A stretch of 64,000 bases of DNA from Chloroflexota bacterium. GTDB lineage: Bacteria; Chloroflexota; Anaerolineae; Anaerolineales; UBA4823. A program made the position numbers and the translations under genes. The notes beneath the pieces were generated by a model that had not been told where the DNA came from, ran no database searches, and worked only from the letters and a program-made list of their open reading frames with translations. Shown in pieces: positions 1 to 8,836 of this stretch (positions are counted from its first letter, which is position 1; every line of letters begins with the position of its first letter). The stretch is taken from contig JAJUJL010000012.1 in the NCBI GenBank assembly GCA_029265355.1, positions 1 through 64,000 of the forward strand. Reading direction: 5' to 3'.

Positions 1-107
1 CACCCCCCCGCCCCACACCCCCCCCCCCCCCCCGGCCCCCCGGGGGGTGTGTGTCCTGTGGGGGGGGGTGTGTGGGGCGCCCCCCCCCCCCCAAAAACAC
101 CCCCAAC
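1..107. other. C/G homopolymer low-complexity end
   Basis: Almost pure runs of C, then G, then C again, broken by short GTGTG and CACA pieces. It has no coding potential and is unlike the rest of the window. It most likely marks a contig end or a sequencing or assembly artefact rather than biology, because normal mixed sequence begins at about 108. Confidence 0.75.
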
Positions 108-182
108 TTCACGCCAAAAGCGCACGGTCAATTATATTGAACATTGCAAGATTTGAGGGGAGTATTTGGCGGATATTCATAG

Positions 183-212
183 TTGACATAGCAGCCCAAA
201 ATTGTCTATACT
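183..212 (+). promoter_or_regulatory. Sigma-70-type promoter for the protease-like gene
   Basis: TTGACA at 183-188 and TATACT at 207-212 are separated by 18 bases. The expected start is near 219, leaving a leader of about 27 bases that carries a strong Shine-Dalgarno (CCTCCGGAGG, about 231-240) just before the ATG at 246. Confidence 0.65.
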
Positions 213-245
213 AAATGCGTCAATCCTATTCCTCCGGAGGCGATC

Positions 246-1253
246 ATGTCCAGTCATGAAGAGGTCCGTCAGGTCAAGCAGGAGCACAGTTCTGTGCTGC
301 TGAAGTTGCCCAATGTGGTCGGCGTTGGCGTGGGCGAAAAAGAATCAGCGCAAGTCAAAACCGGCGAGCTGAGTGTGGTTGTGCTGGTGCGGCGCAAGCT
401 GCCCCTGGCTGCCCTGCCTGCCGAAGCGGTGGTACCGCGGGAAGTGAACGGCGTGCGCACTGATGTGGTGGAAGTGGGCGATCTGCGCGCTCAGCAAGTT
501 CGCACAGCCCGCTGGCGCCCTGCTCCTGGCGGCGTGAGCATTGGCCATTACTTGATCACCGCCGGGACATTGGGTTGCGTGGTGCGCGACCGCACAACGG
601 GCGAGCGTTTGATTCTCTCCAACAACCACGTGCTGGCAAACAGCAACGATGCGTCTCCGGGGGATGCCATCCTGCAGCCTGGTCCAGCCGATGGCGGCAG
701 CGTGGCAAATGACCGCATTGCCACGCTGCTGCGCTTCTGCCCGATCGATTTCAGCGCTGCTCCACCCACCTGCGGCATAGCCCAGGGCGTGGCCTCTTTT
801 GCCAATTTCCTGGCAGAGCTGGTTGGTTCCAGCCACCGCCTGCAGGCTATCCAGGTGCATCCCCAGGCCGTCAACCTGGTGGACGCGGCTGTCGCCCGCC
901 CGGATGTGGATACGGATGTGCTCAATGAGATCCTGGAAATCGGGGTGGTGAGCGGTACGGTTCCAGCCACCCTGGGCATGCAGGTGCGCAAGTCGGGTCG
1001 CACCACCGAGCTGACCACGGGCACAATCAATGTGCTGGATGCCACCGTTAGCGTTAGCTACGGGGTGGGGCGCACGGCTACCTTCGAGAACCAGATTGTC
1101 GCAGGGCCAATGTCCCAGGGCGGCGATTCGGGTTCGTTGGTGGTGGCTGCCGATTCCCTCAACGCGGTCGGTTTATTGTTCGCCGGGTCGGAGCAAACCA
1201 CGATACTTAACCCGATCCAGGCAGTATTGGATTGCTTACAGGTTGATCTATGA
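246..1253 (+). CDS. Trypsin-fold serine protease-like protein
   Basis: This 335-residue protein has an N-terminal segment (about 1-85) with VVGVGVGEK and VRTDVVEVGDL, followed by a chymotrypsin-like fold. A plausible catalytic triad is visible: His128 in SNNHVLAN, Asp213 in LVDAAVARP and Ser295 in QGGDSGSLVV. The GDSGS motif and the order H-D-S are what the trypsin superfamily shows. There is no signal peptide, so it is probably cytoplasmic or exported by another route. The ATG at 246 is chosen for its strong Shine-Dalgarno. The stop overlaps the next start by four bases (ATGA), so the two genes are translationally coupled. The substrate is unknown. Similar proteins are usually annotated as hypothetical or as trypsin-like peptidases; activity is inferred only from the triad. 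Confidence 0.75.
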   Translation: MSSHEEVRQVKQEHSSVLLKLPNVVGVGVGEKESAQVKTGELSVVVLVRRKLPLAALPAEAVVPREVNGVRTDVVEVGDLRAQQVRTARWRPAPGGVSIGHYLITAGTLGCVVRDRTTGERLILSNNHVLANSNDASPGDAILQPGPADGGSVANDRIATLLRFCPIDFSAAPPTCGIAQGVASFANFLAELVGSSHRLQAIQVHPQAVNLVDAAVARPDVDTDVLNEILEIGVVSGTVPATLGMQVRKSGRTTELTTGTINVLDATVSVSYGVGRTATFENQIVAGPMSQGGDSGSLVVAADSLNAVGLLFAGSEQTTILNPIQAVLDCLQVDL

Positions 1254-1534
1254 GTGCTGAGAATGCTGGCGACCTGAGTCCGGTGCAGCGGGCCAGCCTG
1301 GTGCGCGCTGCGCACCAGGCTGAGCTGATGGCGAAAGCCAATGTGGTTGGCGTCGGGGTTGGCTACCGCCGCGTGGCAGGCAAACAAACGGACCAGGTTG
1401 CCCTGGTCGTGATGGTCACTGAAAAGCTCCCCGATTGGCAGCTTGCTGAAGAAGATGTGATTCCCACGGAAATCGATGGCGTACCTGTCGACGTCCAAGA
1501 AGTTGGCCGGCTGAGCGCACAAGGCGGCCTGTAA
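1250..1534 (+). CDS. Small protein repeating the protease N-terminal domain
   Basis: The 94 residues resemble the first ~85 residues of the preceding protein: ANVVGVGVGYRR matches PNVVGVGVGEKE, LVVMVTEKLP matches VVVLVRRKLP, and VIPTEIDGVPVDVQEVG matches VVPREVNGVRTDVVEVG. It ends where the protease fold would begin, so it is either a stand-alone copy of the N-terminal domain or the remnant of a duplicated gene that lost its catalytic part. Its start overlaps the upstream stop by four bases, which suggests co-production. A regulatory, inhibitory or scaffold role towards the protease is possible but unproven. Between this gene and the next (1535-1829) I see no further gene. Confidence 0.7.
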   Translation: MSAENAGDLSPVQRASLVRAAHQAELMAKANVVGVGVGYRRVAGKQTDQVALVVMVTEKLPDWQLAEEDVIPTEIDGVPVDVQEVGRLSAQGGL

Positions 1535-1829
1535 CTGCTTCGGGCGAGCAGGGAATCTTTGGTTCTGGTCAGGCGTGGTTTCGGCACGAACCTTGCATCC
1601 TGCCTACGCGTGCATGTTTCGCTACGTGGGTGAACTGCTGGAAACTTTCGCAGAAGTGTCCCTGTGATGCGTGCAGGGCAGGTTAGGTGTTTCGCCGGAA
1701 GTGTTTTTCCAAAATTGTGAACGAGCGCCGGCGAAACGCTGGAGTAAACCGCCGTCGCGATGGCCGATTTACTCTAAACACTTTCGGCAGTTTACTTGGC
1801 TACCGCCAGCGCTAAGGAGCCGGAGACTT

Positions 1830-3284
1830 ATGACCAGATCAGACTTTACCGCATGGCTTTATCGTTATTTGCTCGCTCGGCCCGGTTTGCGTCGGTTGTT
1901 GGATCGTTGGTCGGCAATGCCCGGGTTTTTCAGGCGGCGGATTGCGCTGGTAACCGCACTGCTGCCTGTGCTGGGCTTGGGGATTCTGATGCTCATGCAA
2001 GCTATCACCGCACCCATCCACACGGCGTCCGGGGCGCAGGATGCGCCGGTCTCCGAACTGGAAGCGGCCAAGCTGAGCGCGCTGTTGGCGCCGCATTCGC
2101 TGCAGCAGGGTGAGATGCCGGTGTATGGCTGGACCGTGTGCGCCGACATGGGTATTGGTCCGGTGCCGGGTGTGCCGGATCCGCGCCAGCGCTTCCGCCT
2201 GTGCCATCCAGATGGTTGGCGGGTGCGCGTTTACTGCATCCAGCCCGATTGGCTGCCGCCTGCCCTGGGGGCGTCTTGCTCACGATACAACGATACCGAT
2301 TTCTTCTGTGGGCAGAACCTCCAAAACCTGCGCATCTACCAGGTGCTGGACACGCCTACCCCTACGCCCACCTTCACATCCACGCCAACCAATACACCCA
2401 CAGCGACCAGCACACCTGCGCCAACCGCCACAGGCTTGCCCACGCTGACGCCTACCAACACCCCCGTGATCCCCTCGCCGCTGCCAACGCGTTTTGTGCG
2501 CCCCCAGGCCGGCGGGCTGGGATTCCGTGACCTGCTGGGGTTGAACAAGCTGAGCCGCGTATGGCAGGCGACGCCCACGCCGTTCTGGCCCAATACCCCC
2601 ACGCCATTCATGCCAGAACTGCCAACGCCCACAGCCGGTCTGGCGCAAGCCCCCGAGGCAACGCTGGCCTCTCCACCGTTTATCTACGAGGGTGTTGACC
2701 TGAGTCCAGGAAGCGCCCGGGTAAGTATTCGTATCCAACCCGACAACCAACGGGTGAATGCGGGCCAACCCATTGAGCTCGATTTTCTCCCGGCGAGACG
2801 CTGCCCGTTCGGCGATCAGCGCGCCTGCACAGCGGCATACTACCAAAATGACCTGACGCCTGTGACCTACGTCAGTGTGCACTCTGGATTGGGCGGGGAA
2901 GCCGAGGCGCTGCGCCGCGCCCTGGAAGGCACGGGTTTCGATAGCGCTGGCGCCACCTTGCCACAGGTATACCAGCGGATGAAAGCGATTACCGGTTCAA
3001 TGGTGCAAATCCAGCAGGAAGATCTCCAGTCCACCGGCTACCAGGTAGCCAGTGTTGTGCGCATCCCCGCTTCCCGGTTGAAACATTACCTGTCCCTGCC
3101 GTTGGAACAGGCACTGGCGTTGGCCGCCGAGCTGGAACCGGACCTGACGCCCTTGCTCGAGTCCGGCGAGCCGTTACTGGTGCTGGAGACCTGCGGCTGG
3201 CGAATGCCGGGTGAGCCGTGGCCCGGCGGGTTATCGGATACTTCATCTTCGATCTACTTGTTTGTGATCCATCCATTGCGCTGA
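1830..3284 (+). CDS. Membrane-anchored Thr/Pro-rich protein, unknown function
   Basis: The chosen ATG at 1830 follows AAGGAG at about 1815 and gives 484 residues; the frame is open further upstream without a better ribosome site. The N-terminus is basic, followed by one hydrophobic segment at about residues 40-60 (ALVTALLPVLGLGILMLM), so the rest is probably outside the membrane. A low-complexity linker rich in TPTPT, TFTSTP and NTPTATSTP lies at about residues 172-220, and a second proline-rich stretch lies near 250-280. The C-terminal ~200 residues look globular, with several cysteines (for example RRCPFGDQRAC). Such linkers are common in surface proteins of Anaerolineae. I do not recognise a family. 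Confidence 0.75.
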   Translation: MTRSDFTAWLYRYLLARPGLRRLLDRWSAMPGFFRRRIALVTALLPVLGLGILMLMQAITAPIHTASGAQDAPVSELEAAKLSALLAPHSLQQGEMPVYGWTVCADMGIGPVPGVPDPRQRFRLCHPDGWRVRVYCIQPDWLPPALGASCSRYNDTDFFCGQNLQNLRIYQVLDTPTPTPTFTSTPTNTPTATSTPAPTATGLPTLTPTNTPVIPSPLPTRFVRPQAGGLGFRDLLGLNKLSRVWQATPTPFWPNTPTPFMPELPTPTAGLAQAPEATLASPPFIYEGVDLSPGSARVSIRIQPDNQRVNAGQPIELDFLPARRCPFGDQRACTAAYYQNDLTPVTYVSVHSGLGGEAEALRRALEGTGFDSAGATLPQVYQRMKAITGSMVQIQQEDLQSTGYQVASVVRIPASRLKHYLSLPLEQALALAAELEPDLTPLLESGEPLLVLETCGWRMPGEPWPGGLSDTSSSIYLFVIHPLR

Positions 3285-3300
3285 CCCCTGCGATGAGACA

Positions 3301-3329
3301 GGGGTACACCGAAGATAGCGGTGTGCCCC
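3301..3329. terminator. Hairpin between convergent genes
   Basis: GGGGTACACC (3301-3310) can pair with GGTGTGCCCC (3320-3329), ten pairs including one G-U, with a nine-base loop. An alternative hairpin, CCCCTG (3285-3290) with CAGGGG (3299-3304), overlaps it. There is no T-tract, but the position between two convergent stop codons fits a shared terminator. Confidence 0.5.
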
Positions 3330-3344
3330 TTCGCCTGGTCGTTC

Positions 3345-4523
3345 TCACTCCCAGGTGCGCTCGTCTCGAATAGCGGGCGAACCACTGGGCAGCGCTTCCT
3401 CGGGCACGATTTCGATGGTTAACTGAAATTTCAACGCCTGGCGAGCTTCTTGGGCAAGACGCTCCGAAAGATCACCTGCTGCGCCAGGCGCAACCACCAC
3501 GCGCAAAGCCAGGTAATCCTTGTGCTCGCGGCGGGTGACCAGCGCCTGCCAGCGAACCACCTCAGTGAAACGGCTCATAAAAGCGCTCAACTGGCGCGGG
3601 TGCAAGAACATGCCGCGCACCTTGACCGCATCGCCCACGCGCCCCTGCCAGCCCATCAGTCGCGGCGTCTCTCGCCCGCAGGCGCATACCTGGGTGTTCA
3701 GCGAGGACAAATCGCCGGTGCCGAAGCGCACCAGGGCGTATTCCCTGTGAAACAGCGTGGCCACAATCTCGCCGGGCTGTCCTGGGGGCAGCGCTTTTCC
3801 GCTGCTCAAGTCACAGACCTGCACCAGCGCATCATCCGGCAGGTGCCAGCCATCCTGCATCTCACACTCGTAGCCCAGGTTGCCGCATTCCGCTGTGCCG
3901 TAGCCCTGGCGCACAGTCACGCCGCGCTGGTTGAGGTAGGCGCGCAGCGAAGGCGGCAGCGGCTCGGCGGTGACGAAGGCTTTGCGGAGCGAGAGGGGCA
4001 GACCCATCTCTTCTGCCCGGTCCAGGAGCGCTTTGAGATAAGAAGGCAGCCCAACGAATCCATTCACCCCCAGCGCCGCCAGGGCTTGCACCTGCTGTTC
4101 CTGGTTACCGACGCCGCCGGGGATCACTGTACAGCCAACCGCCCACAGCCCTTCTTCGAACATAGCGCCGGCGGGGGTCAGGTGGTATCCGAAGGCATTG
4201 AATACCAGGTCGCCGGGCGCAAAACCAGCGGCGCGCAACGCAGGCGCCCAGCGCCAGTAATCGGCGCGCTGGGCTTCTGGCTCGTAGATTGGCCCTGGCG
4301 ATTGAAAGATGCGCTTCAACTTCCCCGGCGGGCAGGCAAGGAAACCGCCGAAGGGCTGGTCGGAAGCCTGCAGCGCAGCCAGGTCATCTTTCCGCATCAC
4401 GGGCAGCCGTTCGAGATCTTCTGCTGTGCGCAGTTCTGACGGGGAAAGCCCGGCGGATTGCATGCGCCGGGTAAAGCCTGGGGCCTGGGTGTAGAGCTGG
4501 GCGATCAGTTCTGAGATGTTCAT
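3345..4523 (-). CDS. Phenylacetate-CoA ligase-like adenylate-forming enzyme
   Basis: This 392-residue protein resembles the PaaK branch of AMP-forming CoA ligases. Visible are GYGTAECGNLGYEC (A5-type motif), PGQPGEIVATL, VRFGTGDLS (A7-type) and GRVGDAVKVRGMFLHPRQ (A8-type hinge), all in the family order. Some Chloroflexi and archaeal PaaK-like proteins share the CACGRETPRL segment. The classical glycine-rich P-loop near the N-terminus is hard to see (IFQSPGPIYEP), so the substrate range cannot be judged. The enzyme would join an organic acid to CoA using ATP. It is the last gene of the minus-strand import unit and lies 21 bases after livF, which suggests that it activates what the transporter brings in. 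Confidence 0.8.
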   Translation of the reverse strand: MNISELIAQLYTQAPGFTRRMQSAGLSPSELRTAEDLERLPVMRKDDLAALQASDQPFGGFLACPPGKLKRIFQSPGPIYEPEAQRADYWRWAPALRAAGFAPGDLVFNAFGYHLTPAGAMFEEGLWAVGCTVIPGGVGNQEQQVQALAALGVNGFVGLPSYLKALLDRAEEMGLPLSLRKAFVTAEPLPPSLRAYLNQRGVTVRQGYGTAECGNLGYECEMQDGWHLPDDALVQVCDLSSGKALPPGQPGEIVATLFHREYALVRFGTGDLSSLNTQVCACGRETPRLMGWQGRVGDAVKVRGMFLHPRQLSAFMSRFTEVVRWQALVTRREHKDYLALRVVVAPGAAGDLSERLAQEARQALKFQLTIEIVPEEALPSGSPAIRDERTWE

Positions 4524-4544
4524 CTGCGAAATCTGCGGGTAACC

Positions 4545-5339
4545 CTACGAAAGCCAGCGCTTGCGCCGCTTGTAATGCTTCACGTCGCGGTAAGACTTGC
4601 GTTGCCCAACTTCGGTCAAGCCCAGGTAAAACTCGCGCACATCCGCGTTCTGGCGCAGGTCTTCGGGGTAGCCATCCAACACGATGCGCCCGTTTTCCAT
4701 GATGTATGCATAATCGGCGACCGATAGGGTCAGGTTGGCATTTTGCTCGACCAACAGGATGGTGGCACCCTGTTCCTGGTTGATGCGCTTGATGATGTTA
4801 AAAATTTCACGCACCAAGAGTGGCGCCAGCCCCAGGGAAGGCTCATCCAGCATCATCAACTTGGGCCTGGCCATCAGCGCCCGCCCGATAGCCAGCATCT
4901 GCTGCTCGCCGCCGGAGAGGTAGCCAGCAGTCTGGCGGCGGCGTTCCTTCAAGCGGGGAAAATAATCGTAGACCATTTCGACATCCCGCCCCAGGTTGCT
5001 GCTATCGCGCCGGGTATAACCGCCTGCCGCCAGGTTTTCTTCCACGGTCAGGTGCTCGAACACCCGCCGCCCTTCCATGACCTGCATGATACCCAGGCGC
5101 ACAATGTCGGCGGCGTCCCGGTTGTGGATTTCCTGGCCGTCGAACTGGATGTTACCATCGGTCACTTCGCCATTCTCCGGCTTGAGCAGCCCGGAGATGG
5201 CTTTCAGGGTGGTGGATTTGCCAGCTCCATTGGAGCCCAGCAAGCCCACGATCTTTCCCTGGGGCACCTCCATAGACATGCCTTTCAACACCAGGATGAC
5301 GTCGTTATAGATCACTTCGACATTGTTCAGGCTAAGCAT
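4545..5339 (-). CDS. livF: Branched-chain-type ABC transporter ATPase
   Basis: At 264 residues it is slightly longer than usual LivF. Walker A is GSNGAGKS (35-42), the ABC signature LSGGEQQ (141-147), and Walker B LMMLDEP (161-167) followed by the H-loop region. EGRRVFEHLTVEENL is typical of LivF. The C-terminal tail YRDVKHYKRRKRWLS is unusually basic and absent from standard LivF. With LivG it should energise the two permeases encoded upstream. It lies directly after the binding-protein gene in the same minus-strand unit. Liv-type systems carry branched-chain amino acids but also aromatic acids, amides and urea; the neighbouring CoA ligases make an organic acid more likely here. Confidence 0.92.
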   Translation of the reverse strand: MLSLNNVEVIYNDVILVLKGMSMEVPQGKIVGLLGSNGAGKSTTLKAISGLLKPENGEVTDGNIQFDGQEIHNRDAADIVRLGIMQVMEGRRVFEHLTVEENLAAGGYTRRDSSNLGRDVEMVYDYFPRLKERRRQTAGYLSGGEQQMLAIGRALMARPKLMMLDEPSLGLAPLLVREIFNIIKRINQEQGATILLVEQNANLTLSVADYAYIMENGRIVLDGYPEDLRQNADVREFYLGLTEVGQRKSYRDVKHYKRRKRWLS

Positions 5340-5405
5340 GTAAAGCCTCGCTCAGGCATTTTCAGGGGCACGCCGGCGCTTCCGGCGTGCCCCCGCATGT
5401 CTTTC

Positions 5406-6632
5406 TTAGTCTCCGGCTGAAATGAAATCGCTGACCTGCTTCCACTTACCGCCTTCCACCACATATAGCCGCAGAGAGTTGTTGCCCTTGTGGCTGGTGG
5501 GAGAAAAGGAAATCGGGGATGTGACACCGCCAGTTTCAAAGTTCTGGATCGACTCCAGGGCAGCCTTGATGTTCTCTCCGTTGACTTCCTTGCCCTCATC
5601 CAGCACCCGCTTGATGCCTTCCGCCATGACTGCCATCGTCCACCAGCCCTGAGAGAAGTGCAGGCCCTTCTCTTCCAGGCTGGACCCCTTGGATTTTAGC
5701 CAGGCATCCGGATCGTTGTGCCCTGGGACAGGCGAGCTGGGTGGGGTGAAGGGGATGGTTCCCAGAACGCCCTCGGCAGCGTCGCCCGCCAGTCCGATGA
5801 AGATTTCATCGGCGCACCAGTTCAGGCAGATGAATTTCATCTCGCTCTTCATACCCTGGGCGGCGGCATCTTTGAGTAGCACAGCCGCCGGGCTGGAGAC
5901 GTTCTGGATGATCACGTAGCTGGCGCCAAATTGTTTGAGTTGCGCCAGTTCAGCCACGAAGTCGGTGGCGCCGCGTGGCATGGGCAGCGAGGTGAACGCC
6001 ATGCCGTTGGCTTCGGCGAATTTCTTGGCGTCTTCCACCGGCGACTGGCCGAATGGGCTGTCATTGTGAATGATGGCAACCGCTGGAGCGCCAGACTTTC
6101 CCGCAGCTTTCCAATCATCCAACGCCCAACGCAGGCCAATGATCGCCTGGTCTGAATACGAGGTGCCGATCAGGAAGTTGTAGGGTGCGGCGCTCATATC
6201 CAGCAAGTTAGCCGAATAGGATGCCGACATGAAAGGAATCTTATCGGCGGCAATTTTTGAACGCAGCGCTTCGGTATCACCCGTGCCCCAGCCCTGGAAA
6301 GCCACCACGCCTTCCTGGACGTACTGGGTATAGAGCTGCTCGGCGACATCCACCTTGTAGGCATAATCCGCCGAAATCAGCTCGATCGGGTGACCATTGA
6401 TGCCTCCGTTGGCATTGCGCCACTCGACGTATCCCTTCAGACCTTCAGCATAGGGCGTGCCCACGTCGGCGGTAGCGCCGGTCAGATCGTGGATGGCGCC
6501 GATCTTGATCGGCGTGGTGTCGGCCGGGGCGCCCCCGCCTGCGCAGGCAGACAGCAGCACTGCGGCAAACACGAGAACTGTGATGGCGAGCTGAGCTCGT
6601 CGCTGTGAAATCCTAAACATTCGATGCCACAT
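5406..6632 (-). CDS. Liv-type ABC substrate-binding lipoprotein
   Basis: The start at 6632 follows GGAGGAGG five bases upstream and gives 408 residues; a longer reading to 6719 lacks this. The signal peptide ends in the lipobox LLSAC with Cys30. The mature part (IKIGAIHDLTGATADVGTPYAEGLKGYVEW, given here in outline) is the type I periplasmic-binding fold of the LivJ/AmiC/UrtA group. It would capture the substrate outside the membrane and deliver it to LivH/LivM. It lies between livM and livF. The ligand cannot be deduced from the sequence by eye. Confidence 0.9.
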   Translation of the reverse strand: MWHRMFRISQRRAQLAITVLVFAAVLLSACAGGGAPADTTPIKIGAIHDLTGATADVGTPYAEGLKGYVEWRNANGGINGHPIELISADYAYKVDVAEQLYTQYVQEGVVAFQGWGTGDTEALRSKIAADKIPFMSASYSANLLDMSAAPYNFLIGTSYSDQAIIGLRWALDDWKAAGKSGAPAVAIIHNDSPFGQSPVEDAKKFAEANGMAFTSLPMPRGATDFVAELAQLKQFGASYVIIQNVSSPAAVLLKDAAAQGMKSEMKFICLNWCADEIFIGLAGDAAEGVLGTIPFTPPSSPVPGHNDPDAWLKSKGSSLEEKGLHFSQGWWTMAVMAEGIKRVLDEGKEVNGENIKAALESIQNFETGGVTSPISFSPTSHKGNNSLRLYVVEGGKWKQVSDFISAGD

Positions 6633-6755
6633 GGTTTCCTCCTCCAAGGCTAAAAAGAATTGATGCTTATCTTGAGTGAAAGAATGATTTCCGCCGGTCA
6701 CCTCCTCGATTGGGGCCAATCTGGCGCCGCCTCCGACAGTCCCTCGTCTGCCGGC

Positions 6756-7799
6756 TCAATAACTGAATGGCCACAATCTGAAATAGTCTTTGATGTTGCG
6801 CCAAATTTTGTTCAATCCTTCTGGCTCTAACACCAGGAACAAGATAATCACCAAACCAAAGGTGGCTTGCTGCACGAAGGGGATGATCGAATCGATGAAA
6901 GGCAGGGAGGTCTTTAACGCTCGCCCCAGGTTGGTGAGGATTGCTGGCAGCAGGGTCATGAAGGTCGCGCCAAAGAAAGAGCCTGTTACCGAGCCCAGCC
7001 CGCCGATAATGATCATCGCCAGGTACAGCACCGAGACATCCACGGTGAAGCGCTCCCAGGTGACGATGCTGCGGTAGTGGGCGGTGAGCGCTCCCGCCAG
7101 CCCGACGAAAAACGATGAAACCGCAAAAGCCAGCAGTTTGTAACGGAACAGGTCCACGCCCATCACTTCGGCGGCGATGTCCTGGTCGCGTATGGCAATG
7201 AAGGCCCGCCCAAAGCGCGTGCGGAACAAGTTGATCGTCAGGATAGCGGTTAGCCCTGCCAAGGCCCAGATCACCCAATAGAAATTGAAATCGGTGTTGA
7301 GTTGGATGCCAAACAGGGTGGGGTTGGGCACCACCAGCGCATCTACACCGCCTGTGACAGCATCCCAGTGCGTCACCGTCCACAGGATGATTTCCTGCGC
7401 CGCCAGTGTAGCAATGGCCAGGTAAAGCCCCTTCAGCCGCAGCGAAGGGATGCCAAAGATTGCCCCCACCAGCGCCGTCACCAGGCAGGCGGCGAGCGTC
7501 GACGCCCACCAGGGCAGCCCCATGCGGGCGGTCATGATGCCTGCCGCGTAAGCGCCCACCGCCATGAAGCCGCCCTGTCCCAGGCTGATTTGCCCGGTAT
7601 AGCCCACCAGGATATTCAGTCCGATAGCGCCGATGGTGGCGATGCCCACCTGGTTAGCCAGCGTCAGGTAGTAGCGGTTGGCGAAAAATGGAAAGGCGAG
7701 CATGAACAACAAGAAAAGGATGATGCGAATCTTCTGCGCGTGCGTGCGCCGCAGGCTCATGTCGGACTGATAGGTGGTGTGGAATATGCCTGATTCCAT
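6756..7799 (-). CDS. livM: Branched-chain-type ABC permease LivM
   Basis: The 347-residue protein has about eight to ten hydrophobic segments and the LivM pattern LNILVGYTGQISLGQGGFMAVGAYAAG near residues 60-85. The conserved cytoplasmic loop IAIRDQDIAAEVMGVDLFRYKLLAFAVSSF contacts the ATPase. The ATG at 7799 has CAGGAG just upstream; a start at Met14 is also possible. It lies 36 bases downstream of livH, in the order expected for Liv operons. It forms half of the membrane channel with LivH. Confidence 0.9.
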   Translation of the reverse strand: MESGIFHTTYQSDMSLRRTHAQKIRIILFLLFMLAFPFFANRYYLTLANQVGIATIGAIGLNILVGYTGQISLGQGGFMAVGAYAAGIMTARMGLPWWASTLAACLVTALVGAIFGIPSLRLKGLYLAIATLAAQEIILWTVTHWDAVTGGVDALVVPNPTLFGIQLNTDFNFYWVIWALAGLTAILTINLFRTRFGRAFIAIRDQDIAAEVMGVDLFRYKLLAFAVSSFFVGLAGALTAHYRSIVTWERFTVDVSVLYLAMIIIGGLGSVTGSFFGATFMTLLPAILTNLGRALKTSLPFIDSIIPFVQQATFGLVIILFLVLEPEGLNKIWRNIKDYFRLWPFSY

Positions 7800-7835
7800 A
7801 AGGCTCCTGTGTGGGCGGATCGCAATCTGCCGCCC

Positions 7836-8708
7836 CTAAACCCTCTCGATGATCTCTTGCCCGAACAGGCCGTACGGGCGGATCATCAGGATGAGGATCA
7901 AGACCACGAAGGGGATCACCTGGTTCAGCCCCTGACCGATGTAGCCGCCGGTGTAGGTTTGCAGCAGGCCAATGATCACTCCGCCGATGATCGCTCCAGG
8001 AATGGAGTCCAGCCCACCCAGGATGACCACCGGGAAGACGTGCAGGCCAAAGCCCGAAAGCTCGCCGCTGACACCGACAATGTTTGCGACCAGCGCCCCG
8101 GCGATCGCAGCGGTGGCAGCGGCGATCGACCAGGCCCAGGCGAAGATCTTCTTCACGCTGATGCCCATGCTCAGCGCTGCCTGCTGGTCATCAGCCACGG
8201 CGCGCATGGCAATCCCTTCGCGCGAGCGCCGGAAAAAGACAGTGAACAATCCCAGCATGATCACGGCGATAGCGATAGCCCATAACCGGTCGGCGCCAAC
8301 TGTGGCGCCCAGTATGCGCACCGGCTGGCTGGGGATGAAAGCCGGGAAGGAGCGCGGCAGTGTGCCCCAGATGGTGCTGACGATAGCGCGCAGCAGGCTG
8401 CTCAGGCCGATCGTGACCATGATGACCGAGATGATCGGCTCTCCGATCATGGGGCGCAGCACGAAGCGCTCGACCAGCACACCTACCCCCACCGCCGCCG
8501 CCAGGGTGAGCGCCATGCCCAGCGGCCAGGCCAACCCGAATTGGACGATCAGCGCATACGTGATGTAGGCTCCCACCAACAGAAATTCGCCCTGGGCGAA
8601 ATTGATCACATCGCTGGATTTGTAGATCAGCACGAAGCCCAGCGCCGCCAGTGATAGAATGGCGCCGTTGGTCAGGCCGGTCAATGTGAGCTGGATGAAC
8701 AATTCCAT
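7836..8708 (-). CDS. livH: Branched-chain-type ABC permease LivH
   Basis: This 290-residue integral membrane protein begins with the typical LivH N-terminus (LTGLTNGAILSLAALGFVLIY) and carries INFAQGEFLLVGAYITYAL and the coupling loop REGIAMRAVADDQQAALSMGISVKKIFAWAW. The C-terminal GLDSIPGAIIGGVIIGLLQ is also a family hallmark. The length is standard. It pairs with LivM, encoded next, and is preceded by a 128-base gap containing a dispersed repeat-like sequence. Confidence 0.92.
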   Translation of the reverse strand: MELFIQLTLTGLTNGAILSLAALGFVLIYKSSDVINFAQGEFLLVGAYITYALIVQFGLAWPLGMALTLAAAVGVGVLVERFVLRPMIGEPIISVIMVTIGLSSLLRAIVSTIWGTLPRSFPAFIPSQPVRILGATVGADRLWAIAIAVIMLGLFTVFFRRSREGIAMRAVADDQQAALSMGISVKKIFAWAWSIAAATAAIAGALVANIVGVSGELSGFGLHVFPVVILGGLDSIPGAIIGGVIIGLLQTYTGGYIGQGLNQVIPFVVLILILMIRPYGLFGQEIIERV

Positions 8709-8722
8709 AGGAAGGTCCTCTA

Positions 8723-8824
8723 ACGAAAAAGATCAACACGAAGGTCACAAAGGATGAACACAAAGATCGCCAAGATAGAGTATTCCTTTGTGGACTTCGC
8801 GCCTCCTTTGTGCACTCTGTGTTC
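8723..8824. repeat. CTTTGTG/CACAAAG-rich imperfect inverted repeat
   Basis: The livH to CoA-ligase gap contains CACGAAGGTCACAAAGGATG and GAACACAAAG on one side, and CCTTTGTGGACTTCG, CCTCCTTTGTGC and TCTGTGTTCC on the other, which together form an imperfect inverted repeat. A short related sequence (TTTGCGCCTTCGTGCTTTTG) occurs at about 27149-27168. This resembles small dispersed non-coding elements found in several phyla; its function is unknown. Confidence 0.45.
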
Positions 8825-8836
8825 CAGTCTTAAGTT

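Noticed and set aside
1-107. Extreme C/G tracts as possible G-quadruplex or telomere-like end
   Set aside because: Irregular homopolymers at the very edge of the window fit an artefact better than a structured repeat.
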